Made by a program: the position numbers and the translations under genes
Notes under the pieces: model-generated
Told to the model about the DNA's origin: nothing
The model's database searches: none
What the model saw: only the letters and a program-made list of their open reading frames with translations
Assembly (NCBI RefSeq): GCF_001190785.1
Contig: NZ_LGSS01000012.1
Coordinates: 58,807 to 122,806 of the forward strand
Direction of reading: 5' to 3'
Length of the DNA: 64,000 nt
Origin: Gottschalkia purinilytica
Lineage (GTDB): Bacteria; Bacillota; Clostridia; Tissierellales; Gottschalkiaceae
In this document: in pieces, positions 63,137 to 64,000 of the stretch
Position numbering within the stretch: position 1 is the first letter of the stretch
How the letters are laid out: each line of letters begins with the position of its first letter

Positions 63137-64000
<864 letters not shown>

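Overview
The window is a stretch of AT-rich chromosome from an anaerobic, endospore-forming member of the Clostridia (Firmicutes). Evidence for this is the strong AAGGAGG-type ribosome binding sites, the many TTG and GTG starts, the sporulation genes (spoVG, spoVT, spoIIE, yabP, yabQ, an H-type small acid-soluble spore protein), an oxygen-sensitive style of gene content (B12-dependent radical SAM protein, ferredoxin-type Fe-S protein, three nitroreductase-type or related flavoproteins and a selenoprotein) and the partial 16S rRNA at the right end. I cannot name the genus; the 16S looks like a Tissierellales/Clostridiales-type sequence.

Left part (1-25.4 kb), mostly accessory or single-gene units: a B12-binding radical SAM protein; a tiny membrane peptide whose ribosome binding site can pair with the end of its own reading frame; a heterodimeric ABC exporter with one degenerate ATP site; a DUF4003-like protein; a DUF5362-like membrane protein; a PAS-PP2C phosphatase; a membrane-anchored metallophosphoesterase; glucose-6-phosphate isomerase; two nitroreductases; an ABC-F ATPase; an SspH-type spore protein; a short selenoprotein with an in-frame UGA followed by a clear bacterial SECIS hairpin (16263-16553); an Fe-S protein; an F420-ligase-family protein; the complete acetyl-CoA carboxylase operon accBCDA behind a FapR-type operator; and two tandem LCP cell-wall glycopolymer ligases.

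Middle and right part (25.4-62 kb) is the conserved Firmicutes backbone near the replication origin: murC (reverse strand), then purR-spoVG-glmU-prs-pth-mfd-prsA-spoVT, two tandem MurJ/SpoVB-type flippases, mazG-hup-rqcP-yabP-yabQ-divIC-yabR-spoIIE-yabS-yabT-tilS-hpt-ftsH, then birA, a P1 peptidase, an ECF transporter S component with coaX, dusB, an unknown protein, greA-lysS, ytxH-like and DUF948-like genes, and finally an rRNA operon. This order closely matches Bacillus subtilis spoVT-yabM-yabN-...-ftsH-coaX-...-lysS-rrn. Nearly all genes here run in one direction, towards the rRNA operon.

The most noteworthy points are the selenoprotein, which is normally split into a short upstream ORF and a mis-started downstream ORF; the self-sequestering 36-residue peptide mRNA; FapR control of acc; a recently homogenised flippase gene pair; tandem hairpin or operator repeats upstream of the ECF gene; and a sporulation-style 21-bp-spaced promoter in front of spoIIE. 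No CRISPR array, insertion sequence, prophage or tRNA gene was seen.
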